A stretch of 12,508 nt of DNA from Thermoleophilia bacterium (GTDB lineage: Bacteria; Actinomycetota; Thermoleophilia; Gaiellales; Gaiellaceae): contig JAERMP010000035.1 in the NCBI GenBank assembly GCA_016844515.1, positions 1 to 12,508 of the forward strand, read 5' to 3'. The translations under genes were made by a program, and so were the position numbers. The notes under the pieces were generated by a model, which was given only the letters and a program-made list of their open reading frames with translations, had not been told where the DNA came from and ran no database searches. This document shows positions 1 to 6,929 of the stretch, piece by piece; the stretch's first letter is position 1, and the number at the start of each line of letters is the position of its first letter.

Positions 1-1
1 C

Positions 2-2305
2 TGCCTCGAGATAACGGACGTCGACCCCATGCGCTACGGCCTTCTCTTCGAGCGGTTCCTGAACCCGGCGCGCAAGGACCTCCCGGACATGGACATCGAC
101 TTCTCCGTCGCCGGCCGCGACCGGGTGATCAACTACGTCGCCGACAAGTACGGCCGCGACCGCGTGGCCCAGATCATCACCTTCTCGACGATGGCCGCCC
201 GTGCGGCGATCCGCGACGCCGGCCGTGTGCTCGACATCCCGTACGGCGTGGTCGACCGCATCGCAAAGCTCGTGCCCGAGGGGCCCGGCCAGACGCTCGA
301 GGCTGCGCTGAAGTCCGGCGCCGAGCTGCGGCAGGCCGTCGACTCGGACGCGGTAGCGAAGGAGATCGTCGATCTCGCACGTCCGCTCGAAGGGCTCACG
401 CGCGCCGACTCGATCCATGCGGCGGGCGTCGTGATCGGTGCGCAGCCGTTGATCGAGGTCGTTCCTCTCCAGCAGAAGGGCGTCGACCAGGAGATCGTCA
501 CGCAATTCGGGATGTGGGACGTGGTCGACCTCGGTCTCCTGAAGATGGACTTCCTCGGCCTCCGCAACCTCGACGTGATCGACAAGGCAGTGGAGCTGAT
601 CGGCGGAGTCGACATCAGCACCCTCCCGCTCGACGACCCACCGACGTACGCGATGCTGGCGCGGGGCGAGTCGACGGGCGTCTTCCAGTTCGAATCGTCC
701 GGGATGCGCGAAGCGCTCCGCCTCGTCAAGCCGAGCGAGTTCGAGGATCTGATCGCGCTCGTTGCGCTCTACCGGCCGGGGCCGATGGGCTACATCTCGT
801 CCTACGCGGCACGCAAGCACGGCCGCGAGTCGGTCGCCTACGCGGACCCGCGGCTCGAGCAGATCACCGGTGGGACGTACGCGATCTGCATCTACCAGGA
901 GCAATACATGGAGATCGCGAAGCAGCTCGGCGGGTTCTCGCTGGCCGAGGCCGAGACGCTGCGCAAGGCGATCGGGAAGAAGATCCACGCGCTGATGGCG
1001 TCTCTCAAAGACAAGTTCCTCGAGGGCTGCGCCGAGAACCAGCTTTCGGCGGCCGTCGCCCAGCAGCTCTGGAAGGACATGGAGTCGTCGCAGGACTACT
1101 CCTTCAACAAGGCGCATGCTGCGTGCTACGCGCTCATCGCCTACCGAACCGCGTGGCTCAAGGCCAACCATCCCCGCGAGTACATGGCGGCGCTCATCTC
1201 CTCCGTGATGAACACGAAGGACCGGGTGCCGTTCTACGTGAACGCCTGCCGCGAGATGGGAATCGACGTGCTCCCGCCCGACGTGAACTCGTCTCAGCAG
1301 GACTTCGCCGTCGTGGGAGGCGTGATCCACTTCGGGCTCAATGCGGTGAAGAACGTGGGGGAGGCGGCAGCCGAGGCGATTGTCCGCGCGCGGGCCGAAG
1401 GCGGACCGTTCGACTCTGTCTGGGAGTTCACCGAGCGGGTCGATCCACGCATGCTCAACCGCCGCGCGCTGGAAGCGCTCATCAGATGCGGCGCACTCGA
1501 TTCGACGGGCGCGACGCGAATGGGGATGCTCGCCGAGACGATCCTCGACTCCGCGCTCGCACACGGTCAGCGACTGGCCGCCGACCGGCTTGCCGGGCAG
1601 GCCTCGATCTTCGACGACGGGCTCGGCGAGGCCGAAGTCTCGAAGGAGCGACACCATCCCACGATCTCGACGACGGAGTTCGACGAGCAGGAGCTACTGC
1701 GGCTCGAGAAGGAGACGCTCGGGATCTACGTATCCGAGCATCCCCTGGAGCGTGTTCGCGCCGACCTGCGGCGAAAGACCGACTGCGCGCTGATGGATCT
1801 CGAACGGCGCCGCGACGGTGAAATCGTGACCGTTGGAGGAATCGTCTCCGGGCTCAAGCAGGTGACGACGAAGCGCGGCGACCCGATGGTGTTCGCGACT
1901 CTCGAAGATCCCACGGGGAGCGCCGAGGTCGTGGTGTTCAACTCGACCTACGCGGCCGCACGGGATCTGCTCGAGGCTGACCGGATTCTCGTCGTCAAGG
2001 GGCGCGTCGACCACAAGCAGGCAGGCGAGACGAAGCTCGTCGCCATCGAGGTCAGTCCGTTCGAGGCCGTTCAGGTGCGACGCGAAGTGCGCCTCCGGAT
2101 CGACGCGAGACAGGCCCCAGCCGGGTTGATCCGCGAGCTCGCGACGCTCGTCTCCGATTACCCCGGGGAAGCTCCCGTATACGTTGCGCTCGAGACGTCG
2201 GTCGGAGAGCGCACGCTCGCCCTCGGCCCCGAGTACCGCGTGAAGCCGGACGCCGACTTCTTCGCCGAAGTTCGAGCCCTGCTGGGCGAAGCCGCCGTCG
2301 CCTGA
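2..2305 (+). CDS. dnaE: DNA polymerase III subunit alpha, 5'-truncated
   Basis: This is the replicative polymerase that extends DNA chains from dNTPs. The reading frame is already open at base 2 (C-L-E-I-T-D-V-D-P before the first ATG at 29), so the N-terminal PHP domain and the front of the palm lie outside the window. Numbering from the ATG at 29, the catalytic pair is D22/D24 in PDMDIDF and the third aspartate is D174 in MDFLGLR. Family blocks LYRPGPM, IYQEQYMEIA and FNKAHAACYALIAYRTAWLK follow. A helix-hairpin-helix region sits near 430-450, a QxxxF clamp-binding motif (QASIF, 524-528) is present, and an OB fold lies near 595-670. The visible 767 codons match the C-terminal two thirds of the roughly 1150-1180-residue family. 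All catalytic residues in view are intact. The stop is TGA at 2303-2305, and no gene follows closely, so it probably ends its transcript. Confidence 0.98.
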   Translation, partial: CLEITDVDPMRYGLLFERFLNPARKDLPDMDIDFSVAGRDRVINYVADKYGRDRVAQIITFSTMAARAAIRDAGRVLDIPYGVVDRIAKLVPEGPGQTLEAALKSGAELRQAVDSDAVAKEIVDLARPLEGLTRADSIHAAGVVIGAQPLIEVVPLQQKGVDQEIVTQFGMWDVVDLGLLKMDFLGLRNLDVIDKAVELIGGVDISTLPLDDPPTYAMLARGESTGVFQFESSGMREALRLVKPSEFEDLIALVALYRPGPMGYISSYAARKHGRESVAYADPRLEQITGGTYAICIYQEQYMEIAKQLGGFSLAEAETLRKAIGKKIHALMASLKDKFLEGCAENQLSAAVAQQLWKDMESSQDYSFNKAHAACYALIAYRTAWLKANHPREYMAALISSVMNTKDRVPFYVNACREMGIDVLPPDVNSSQQDFAVVGGVIHFGLNAVKNVGEAAAEAIVRARAEGGPFDSVWEFTERVDPRMLNRRALEALIRCGALDSTGATRMGMLAETILDSALAHGQRLAADRLAGQASIFDDGLGEAEVSKERHHPTISTTEFDEQELLRLEKETLGIYVSEHPLERVRADLRRKTDCALMDLERRRDGEIVTVGGIVSGLKQVTTKRGDPMVFATLEDPTGSAEVVVFNSTYAAARDLLEADRILVVKGRVDHKQAGETKLVAIEVSPFEAVQVRREVRLRIDARQAPAGLIRELATLVSDYPGEAPVYVALETSVGERTLALGPEYRVKPDADFFAEVRALLGEAAVA

Positions 2306-2333
2306 CGTCGCAGCACGGCTGCTGCTGCCCCGC

Positions 2334-2401
2334 GTAGGGGCGAGGCTTGCCTTGCCCTCGGTCGTAGCTCACTGCAAGGGCGACGCAAGCGTCGCCCCTA
2401 C
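2334..2401. repeat. REP-like double palindrome downstream of dnaE
   Basis: The two ends are inverted copies of each other: GTAGGGGCGA at 2334-2343 and TCGCCCCTAC at 2392-2401. Pairing extends inward to about 25 positions with three mismatches. Each end is also a small palindrome: the right one has a perfect 9-base stem GGGCGACGC-AA-GCGTCGCCC (2378-2397), and the left one is the same design with one mismatch (2337-2356). Two small hairpins in opposite orientation inside one larger inverted repeat is the layout of REP pairs or tiny MITE-like elements. It starts 28 bases after the dnaE stop and could also act as a transcript end, although no T-run follows. No transposase is nearby. Confidence 0.7.
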
Positions 2402-2479
2402 ACAACGAGCGCCGCCCCAGGCGCCAGGAATCTGACAGGAGTCGACCCGGTGCTGATCATCGCGTAGCTACTCGCGGAT

Positions 2480-2516
2480 CCCTCGTTCGAGGGCTCGCTG
2501 TCCCCCCTCGGGGGGG
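2480..2516. other. Two adjacent GC hairpins in the leader before the small membrane peptide
   Basis: A perfect hairpin CCCTC-GTTC-GAGGG occupies 2480-2493. Eight bases later a C6-TC-G7 hairpin occupies 2502-2516. Neither is followed by a T-run, so an intrinsic terminator for dnaE is not well supported. They lie 80-115 bases before the start at 2597 and could form part of a structured 5' leader. I recognise no known riboswitch consensus here. The rest of 2402-2590 shows nothing else I can name. Confidence 0.4.
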
Positions 2517-2596
2517 TGGTACGCCGTGTTCGAAACAGTCCTACTGAGACCCGCGCATTTTTCTGCGACCACTCACCAAGAAAGGAGTGAATGCGC

Positions 2597-2695
2597 ATGT
2601 TCAAGTGGAAAGCACGCTGGATTCGACTCATGGTTCCAGTGTCCAGCATCCTCGTGTTCGTGATCGCTTCCGGCGCAGGACGTCGCTGGAAGTAG
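2597..2695 (+). CDS. Predicted 32-residue single-pass membrane peptide
   Basis: This short frame begins with basic and aromatic residues (MFKWKARWIR), continues with a hydrophobic stretch of about 17 residues (LMVPVSSILVFVIASGA) and ends in a basic tail (GRRWK). That is the layout of a small single-pass membrane protein. A strong ribosome binding site AAAGGAG (2581-2587) precedes it. The ATG at 2597 gives a normal 9-base spacing. The in-frame ATG at 2591 would add two residues but leaves only 3 bases, so 2597 is preferred. The stop TAG is at 2693-2695 and the GGDEF/HD-GYP gene begins 40 bases later on the same strand, so co-transcription and a role beside that membrane enzyme are possible. 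I do not recognise the family. Without homologues the case rests on the ribosome site and the membrane-protein layout. Confidence 0.55.
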   Translation: MFKWKARWIRLMVPVSSILVFVIASGAGRRWK

Positions 2696-2735
2696 GTCAA
2701 TCGGGACGTCGTCCCACGACCGCACTCACCGTCAC

Positions 2736-4595
2736 GTGTCGAACTCTGCTCGGCAGAACACGTTTCCACCCCGGCTACGCTGGCTGATCGCGGGCACCCT
2801 CGCGCTCGTCACGCCAGTCGTGGTCGGGGCGGCGGTCGCAATTGCTCTCGATCCACCGGGGCCGACGGAAGCGCTTGCGGTCTTGCTCTTCCTCGGTCTC
2901 GCGCTCGTCGCCGAGATGAAGCCGGTGCCGCTCGAGGAAGACGACATGAGCACCGTGTCGGTGGCGTTCGTCTTCATCCTCTCGAGCCTCATCCTCTTCG
3001 GTTGGGAGTACGGGGTGATGATCGCTGTGCTGAGCGCCCTCACCGCGCAGCTCGTCGAGCGGCGACCTCTGCAGCGAACGGCCTTCAACACCTCCGTCTA
3101 TGCGCTGTCCGCCTTCGCGGCTGCGTTGCCGGCTCTCGCGCTCGGCGACGGCGGCGCGAGCGACCCGATCGCCGTCACCGCCTTCGCCCTTCTAGGCGGC
3201 GCGGCATTCGTTGCGGTCAACGTCGGGTTCATCTCCCTTGCCATCTCGTTCCACGAGGGGGTCGCGATTCGCCCTCTGCTGAAGAGCGACTTTCGCCTTG
3301 CGGGCCCCGCCTTTGCGATCCAGGCATTCCTTGCGGCTCTCGCTGCGGCGCTGTGGGTAACAGATCCTTGGTTGCTCGTTCTCATGACGGGCCCGCTCTT
3401 CACCGTCACGCTGTACCAACGCTCCTCGCTTGCCTCGAGACGAGCGACGCGGGACGCACACACCGACAGCCTTACTCGTATCGGCAACAACCGCGGATAC
3501 GAGCTGGGCCTCGCGACCGCGTTCGAGGCAGCCAGCGAGGACGGATCGGAGCTCAGCCTGTGCCTGCTCGACGTCGACGACTTCAAGCAGATCAACGACA
3601 CCTACGGTCACCCCCTGGGAGACAAGGTGCTCGTCGAGGTCGCGCGCCTCCTCCATGCCGGGAACGACTGCGTAGGCGCGTTCCGCTTCGGCGGCGACGA
3701 GTTCGCGATCGTTCTCGCGTGCGACGAGTTAAAGGCCCGTGGGCATGTCGAAGCGCTCTACCGCCGGGTGTCCAGGGCGCGGTTCGCCCACGGCACGGCA
3801 GCCACGGTGAGTGTCGGGGTGGCGACGTTTCCGGCCCATGCAGGAGACGTCGAGAGCCTCGAGAAGGCCGCGGACGGCGCCCTCTACTGGGCGAAGCTGA
3901 ACGGAAAGAATCGCTCCTGCTTCTACAGCCCGGCCGTCGCCGAGACCTTCAACCCGGACGAGCTCGCGCGGCGTGTCGAGCAGCAAGCGCGCCTACGGGC
4001 CGCAGAGAACCTCATCCGCGTCGTCGACGCGAAGGACGAGTACACGGGCGCGCATTCCGAGCGTGTGGCGCTGCTCGTCGGAGCCATCGCACGTCAGCTT
4101 CGGCTCGAGGACGAGCACGTCGAGCAGCTCAAGCTCGCCGGGCGGCTCCACGATCTCGGCAAGATCGCAATCGCGGACCGCGTACTGCAGAAGCCTGGCG
4201 AGCTGACCCCGCACGAGCAGCGCCAGCTCGCCCACCATCCCGAGCTCGGAGCATCGCTGCTGGACGGCATGGATATTCGTCCCGTCGACGTCTGGATCCG
4301 CCATCACCACGAGCACTGGGACGGATCCGGCTATCCGCACGGCCTTGCAGCCGAGGAGATTCCCTTCGGCTCTCGCGTGATCCTTGTCGCCGATGCGTAC
4401 GACGCGATCACGACCGACCGGAGCTACCGCGCCGCGTCGACCGCGGAGGAGGCCGTCAGGGAGCTCCGGCGTCAATCCGGAGTGCAGTTCGATCCAGCCA
4501 TCGTCACTGCTCTCGAGTCGCACCTCGAAGAAGCCGGATTGATCGCAGCGCCCGAGCTGGCTGAAGTCGTTCCGCTTCGGCGACTGGTCGCCTAA
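2736..4595 (+). CDS. Membrane-bound GGDEF/HD-GYP c-di-GMP turnover enzyme
   Basis: This is a 619-residue two-enzyme protein for the second messenger c-di-GMP. Six or seven hydrophobic segments (about 15-38, 44-62, 74-106, 117-136, 144-172, 190-225) form a MASE-like membrane sensor that I cannot assign to a named type. The GGDEF domain (about 235-395) has the LLDVDDFKQINDTYG metal/substrate block and an intact RFGGDEF signature (G319-F323), so diguanylate cyclase activity is expected. The product-inhibition I-site RxxD is absent: N310-D-C-V occupies its place. The HD-GYP domain (about 425-600) keeps H472-D473 (LHDLGKI), the HHHEH cluster and G532-Y-P534, as needed for c-di-GMP hydrolysis. Start: a stop codon lies in frame at 2661-2663 and GTG 2736 is the first usable start after it, though its ribosome site is poor. 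The DUF5317 gene follows after 13 bases. Confidence 0.95.
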   Translation: MSNSARQNTFPPRLRWLIAGTLALVTPVVVGAAVAIALDPPGPTEALAVLLFLGLALVAEMKPVPLEEDDMSTVSVAFVFILSSLILFGWEYGVMIAVLSALTAQLVERRPLQRTAFNTSVYALSAFAAALPALALGDGGASDPIAVTAFALLGGAAFVAVNVGFISLAISFHEGVAIRPLLKSDFRLAGPAFAIQAFLAALAAALWVTDPWLLVLMTGPLFTVTLYQRSSLASRRATRDAHTDSLTRIGNNRGYELGLATAFEAASEDGSELSLCLLDVDDFKQINDTYGHPLGDKVLVEVARLLHAGNDCVGAFRFGGDEFAIVLACDELKARGHVEALYRRVSRARFAHGTAATVSVGVATFPAHAGDVESLEKAADGALYWAKLNGKNRSCFYSPAVAETFNPDELARRVEQQARLRAAENLIRVVDAKDEYTGAHSERVALLVGAIARQLRLEDEHVEQLKLAGRLHDLGKIAIADRVLQKPGELTPHEQRQLAHHPELGASLLDGMDIRPVDVWIRHHHEHWDGSGYPHGLAAEEIPFGSRVILVADAYDAITTDRSYRAASTAEEAVRELRRQSGVQFDPAIVTALESHLEEAGLIAAPELAEVVPLRRLVA

Positions 4596-4608
4596 CGAGC
4601 CGATCGGG

Positions 4609-5169
4609 ATGGCTCTCGCGCTTCCGGTGTTCGGCGCTCTCGCCCTCGGGCTTGCCCTCGGCGGGCGCCTCGGCAATCTGGCGCAGCTGCGGCTTCGTGC
4701 GACCTGGCTCTTCTTCCTTGCAATCACGCTTCAGGTCGTCGCCTTTCCGTTCGGGTTTCTCCCGTGGAGCACGGACGGAACCGTGGCGACAGCTCTCTGG
4801 CTCGCCTCGTACGCGCTCCTGATCGTCGCGGCCGTGGTCAACGCTCGGATCACCGGAGTCCCGATCGTCGCGGCCGGGATGTGCCTGAACCTCGTCGCTA
4901 TCCTCGCGAACCGCGGCACGATGCCCGTCCGGCCCGATGCCATGCACGCGGCGGGAGACGACTACGGGACGAACGCGAACAGCACCGCGATGGCCGATCC
5001 GCACGTCGGCTGGCTCGTGGACAGGTGGGCTGCTCCCGACTGGATTCCGCTCGCGAATGTGTTCTCGCTCGGAGATGTCGTCATCGCTGCCGGCGCGGTC
5101 GTGATCGTGCTCTCGGCGATGGGCGTTCGGCTGCCCCGGCCCCTGAAGGGCCGACGCGTGAGTTTCTAG
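4609..5169 (+). CDS. DUF5317 family membrane protein
   Basis: This 186-residue integral membrane protein has hydrophobic segments near 3-19, 31-49, 60-78, 84-100 and 152-173. Two polar blocks between the last segments match what I recall as conserved in DUF5317: NRGTMPV (101-107) and NVFSLGD (150-156), with N-, D- and H-rich residues between them. The family's function is unknown. The ATG at 4609 lies 13 bases after the stop of the GGDEF/HD-GYP gene and has only a weak upstream GGG, so it is probably translated from the same mRNA by coupling. It ends just before the palindrome cluster at 5191. The family call is from motif memory rather than a search. Confidence 0.8.
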   Translation: MALALPVFGALALGLALGGRLGNLAQLRLRATWLFFLAITLQVVAFPFGFLPWSTDGTVATALWLASYALLIVAAVVNARITGVPIVAAGMCLNLVAILANRGTMPVRPDAMHAAGDDYGTNANSTAMADPHVGWLVDRWAAPDWIPLANVFSLGDVVIAAGAVVIVLSAMGVRLPRPLKGRRVSF

Positions 5170-5190
5170 ACCCCGATGTGAACAATGGCG

Positions 5191-5408
5191 CCGCGGCCGC
5201 GAAGGCGGCCGCCTTCAGGGAAGGCGCGAAGCGCCTTGTCCGCGAAGCGGACCAGTGGAGGGGGTCTGGGGGAAGACGCGGAGCGTCTTGTCCGCGAAGC
5301 GGACCAAAGGAGGGGGTCTGGGGGAACCGGGAGGTTCCCCCAGCTTCAACAGGGAGGTTCCCCCAGCATCAGCCAGCGACCGGAATCCGCGCGAGCGGAT
5401 CTCCGGTC
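5191..5408. repeat. Multi-hairpin palindrome cluster with tandem 52-bp units (locus 1)
   Basis: A run of consecutive perfect or near-perfect hairpins fills the gap between two convergent genes. GCGGCCGC/GAAG/GCGGCCGC is at 5193-5212. Then come two tandem 52-bp units (5221-5272, 5273-5324), each made of a variable hairpin (AAGGCGC-GAA-GCGCCTT or AAGACGC-GGA-GCGTCTT), the constant hairpin GTCCGC-GAA-GCGGAC and a GGAGGGGGTCTGGGGGA linker. Next is an 11-bp stem with GGGA loop (5318-5343), a partial copy of its right arm 23 bases on (GGTTCCCCC, 5356-5364), and a final imperfect hairpin beginning GACCGGA (5378-5408). The same order of parts recurs inverted at 10161-10262. Short open frames across it come from the repeats and are not genes. 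It may act as a bidirectional terminator or be a REP/MITE-type element. Confidence 0.85.
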
Positions 5409-5421
5409 TTGCGCGAGTAAC

Positions 5422-5841
5422 TCAGCTCTTGGCGTCGCGGGAGAGCCGCGTCGCGACGCAGGTGAGGACCTTCAGCGCGATCGACGGCATGTCCTTGACG
5501 ACGCGCTGGAAGTCGCGGTCGACGATCACGAGGGTTCTGACGCGCGAGGTCGCCGTGGCAGTTGCCGAGCGGGGCCCTTTCGTGAGTAGCGCGATCTCCC
5601 CGAGCCAGTCGCCGCCCGAGAGATCGGCCAGCTTCCGCCCTCCCTGCGACACCTTCACGGCACCTTCGACCAGGACGAAGAACTCGCGGCCGACGCGACC
5701 TTCGCGAGTGAGGACGGTTCCCTCAGGCATCGCGAGCTCGTCGGCGATCCCGGCGAGCTCGCGGAGCTCGCGTTTCGAGCACCCGGCGAACAAAGGCACC
5801 TTCTTCAGGAGCTCGATCTTGGCGTTACGCCCTAGCGCCAC
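5422..5841 (-). CDS. Stand-alone cyclic-nucleotide-binding domain protein
   Basis: This 139-residue protein is almost entirely one CRP-type cyclic-nucleotide-binding beta-roll. The N-terminal helix region KVPLFAGCSKRELRELA (14-30) is typical. The phosphate-binding cassette is intact: G81-E82 in GDWLGEIALL, where the Glu contacts the ribose, and R91 in PRSATATA, which contacts the cyclic phosphate. After the roll only one or two helices remain (about 110-139), with no helix-turn-helix, so it cannot be a classical CRP regulator. It more likely acts by binding a partner protein. The start is a GTG at 5839-5841 with AGGA seven bases upstream. It faces the DUF5317 gene across the palindrome cluster and lies 1.1 kb downstream of the adenylate cyclase on the same strand, which makes cAMP the likely ligand by context. 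Ligand and partner are not shown by the sequence. Confidence 0.9.
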   Translation of the reverse strand: MALGRNAKIELLKKVPLFAGCSKRELRELAGIADELAMPEGTVLTREGRVGREFFVLVEGAVKVSQGGRKLADLSGGDWLGEIALLTKGPRSATATATSRVRTLVIVDRDFQRVVKDMPSIALKVLTCVATRLSRDAKS

Positions 5842-5887
5842 GAGGCAATCCTAAGCGGAGTACGACCCGATGTGCATAACGTGGACA

Positions 5888-5901
5888 CGTGACATGACAC
5901 G
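5888..5901. promoter_or_regulatory. Possible CRP-like palindrome in the divergent intergenic region
   Basis: CGTG-N6-CACG lies between the divergent starts at 5841 and 5958. It resembles the CRP/GlxR plan TGTGA-N6-TCACA with about one mismatch on each side. In high-GC DNA such a 14-mer may be chance, and no CRP with a DNA-binding domain is in the window. No convincing sigma-70 pair was found here: TTGACG at 5911-5916 has no good -10 partner. Confidence 0.2.
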
Positions 5902-5957
5902 CGTTTATGCTTGACGCTGCGTGTATCGCATGTGAACGAGGGAGAGGGGAACTGGGA

Positions 5958-6929
5958 ATGATGATTATGCACAGCGGTTCTTTCCGTCGGTCGATGGCGA
6001 CTGTCGTACTCGCGGGGTTCGTCGCAGCGCTCGCCGTCGTCTCGGGCGGTCGTGCGGGCAGCGTCAGCAGTAGCACGTTCGACGTCTTCGTGCAGCCCCA
6101 GTACCTGACGGCCGGGGCGCAGGGCTTCGTCAAGGGTGAGTTCACCGCTGCGTCAGGCCCCGGAAGCGGCACGGCGACGCACGTCGTCATGACGTTCGAC
6201 CTGCCCGTCGCGCTCCTGAATCCCACCTCGAGCGGCTGTTCGCCGTCCGCGTCTTCGCCTGCGGGGTTCAACCGCTTCACGTGTGACATCGGCACGGTCA
6301 AGGCCGGGAAGACGGCGACGCGGTTCGTGACGTTCACGGCGCCGTCGACCGCCGCTACCTACACCGCCAACGGGACCGTCAACTTCGACAACGGGTCATC
6401 TGGAGCCGGTGGCGGAGGCGGCCAGAACACGAGTCTCACGAAGAGCGGTCAGGCGACGGTCGTCGCAGCGGCGAGCACGACGCGCGCCGGCAACTGCACG
6501 GGCAGCGCGTCCACCCCGCCAGCTTCGTTCCACGATACGCAGAGCACGAGCGTCAGCGGTGCGACAGCGGCGTCGTCGCTCGGCCTTCCCTGCACGTGGG
6601 TGTTCGTCGGCGAGGACCCGGCGGGAGGTTCAGGCCTCCTCACGCCGATCTCGTTCGTCGGCCTTCCCCTGACCACGTCGCCCGCGACCGTCGTTATCAC
6701 CTTCTTCTCCCTGCCCGTCCCGTTCTCGCAGTTCGACATCTTCTACCTGCCGAACTACCCGGACGGGCCGAATCCGCTGGACAGTGTCCTGCTGGCCGCG
6801 TGCGTCGGTGGTGCCCTGCCTCCGAACGCAACCGCGTGCCTCCAGAGTCTCGTCCCTCTCGGGACGGGGGCACAGGCGACGATTCTGCTGAAGGGAACGG
6901 GAGGCGACCCGGGCTTCGGCGCCGGCTAG
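5958..6929 (+). CDS. Secreted protein with DUF11-like region and three cysteine pairs, function unknown
   Basis: This is a 323-residue exported protein. The N-terminus has a basic stretch (FRR), a hydrophobic core (MATVVLAGFVAALAVVSG, 13-30) and a small-residue cleavage region near GRAGS (31-35), a Sec signal peptide. Residues about 38-170 are rich in Thr, Ser and Val, with the alternating pattern of an Ig-like beta domain resembling DUF11 repeats, ending in a Gly-rich linker (147-155). The remainder (171-323) is a second beta-rich region I do not recognise. Six cysteines fall in close pairs: 94/109, 180/212 and 282/294, probably disulfides. There is no C-terminal anchor, LPxTG or lipobox. 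The frame opens at 5907, but ATG 5958 has a GGGAGAGGGG ribosome site just upstream and gives a clean signal peptide. Its stop overlaps the stop of the convergent cyclase gene by 4 bp. Confidence 0.8.
   Translation: MMIMHSGSFRRSMATVVLAGFVAALAVVSGGRAGSVSSSTFDVFVQPQYLTAGAQGFVKGEFTAASGPGSGTATHVVMTFDLPVALLNPTSSGCSPSASSPAGFNRFTCDIGTVKAGKTATRFVTFTAPSTAATYTANGTVNFDNGSSGAGGGGGQNTSLTKSGQATVVAAASTTRAGNCTGSASTPPASFHDTQSTSVSGATAASSLGLPCTWVFVGEDPAGGSGLLTPISFVGLPLTTSPATVVITFFSLPVPFSQFDIFYLPNYPDGPNPLDSVLLAACVGGALPPNATACLQSLVPLGTGAQATILLKGTGGDPGFGAG

Noticed and set aside
514..1821. 435-codon open frame on + overlapping dnaE in another frame
   Set aside because: Arg/Pro/Gly-rich shadow of a clear DnaE reading frame, caused by high GC. 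No family motif.
2471..2500. GTTCGA sequence considered as a tRNA T-arm
   Set aside because: The flanking bases do not form a 5-bp T-stem, and no acceptor or anticodon arm can be placed around it.
3002..4564. 520-codon frame overlapping the GGDEF/HD-GYP gene
   Set aside because: Arg-rich out-of-frame shadow. The other frame carries every expected motif.
5221..5364. Tandem repeats considered as a CRISPR array
   Set aside because: Only two 52-bp units, with no unique spacers between them and no cas genes. The repeats are chains of hairpins.
5185..5854. Two open frames (5185-5589, 5255-5854) across the repeat cluster
   Set aside because: Their N-terminal halves are translations of the tandem palindromes and their C-terminal halves are antisense to the cyclic-nucleotide-binding gene.
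5911..5939. TTGACG as a -35 for the secreted protein gene
   Set aside because: The sequence 16-18 bases downstream (around GAACGA) does not resemble a -10.
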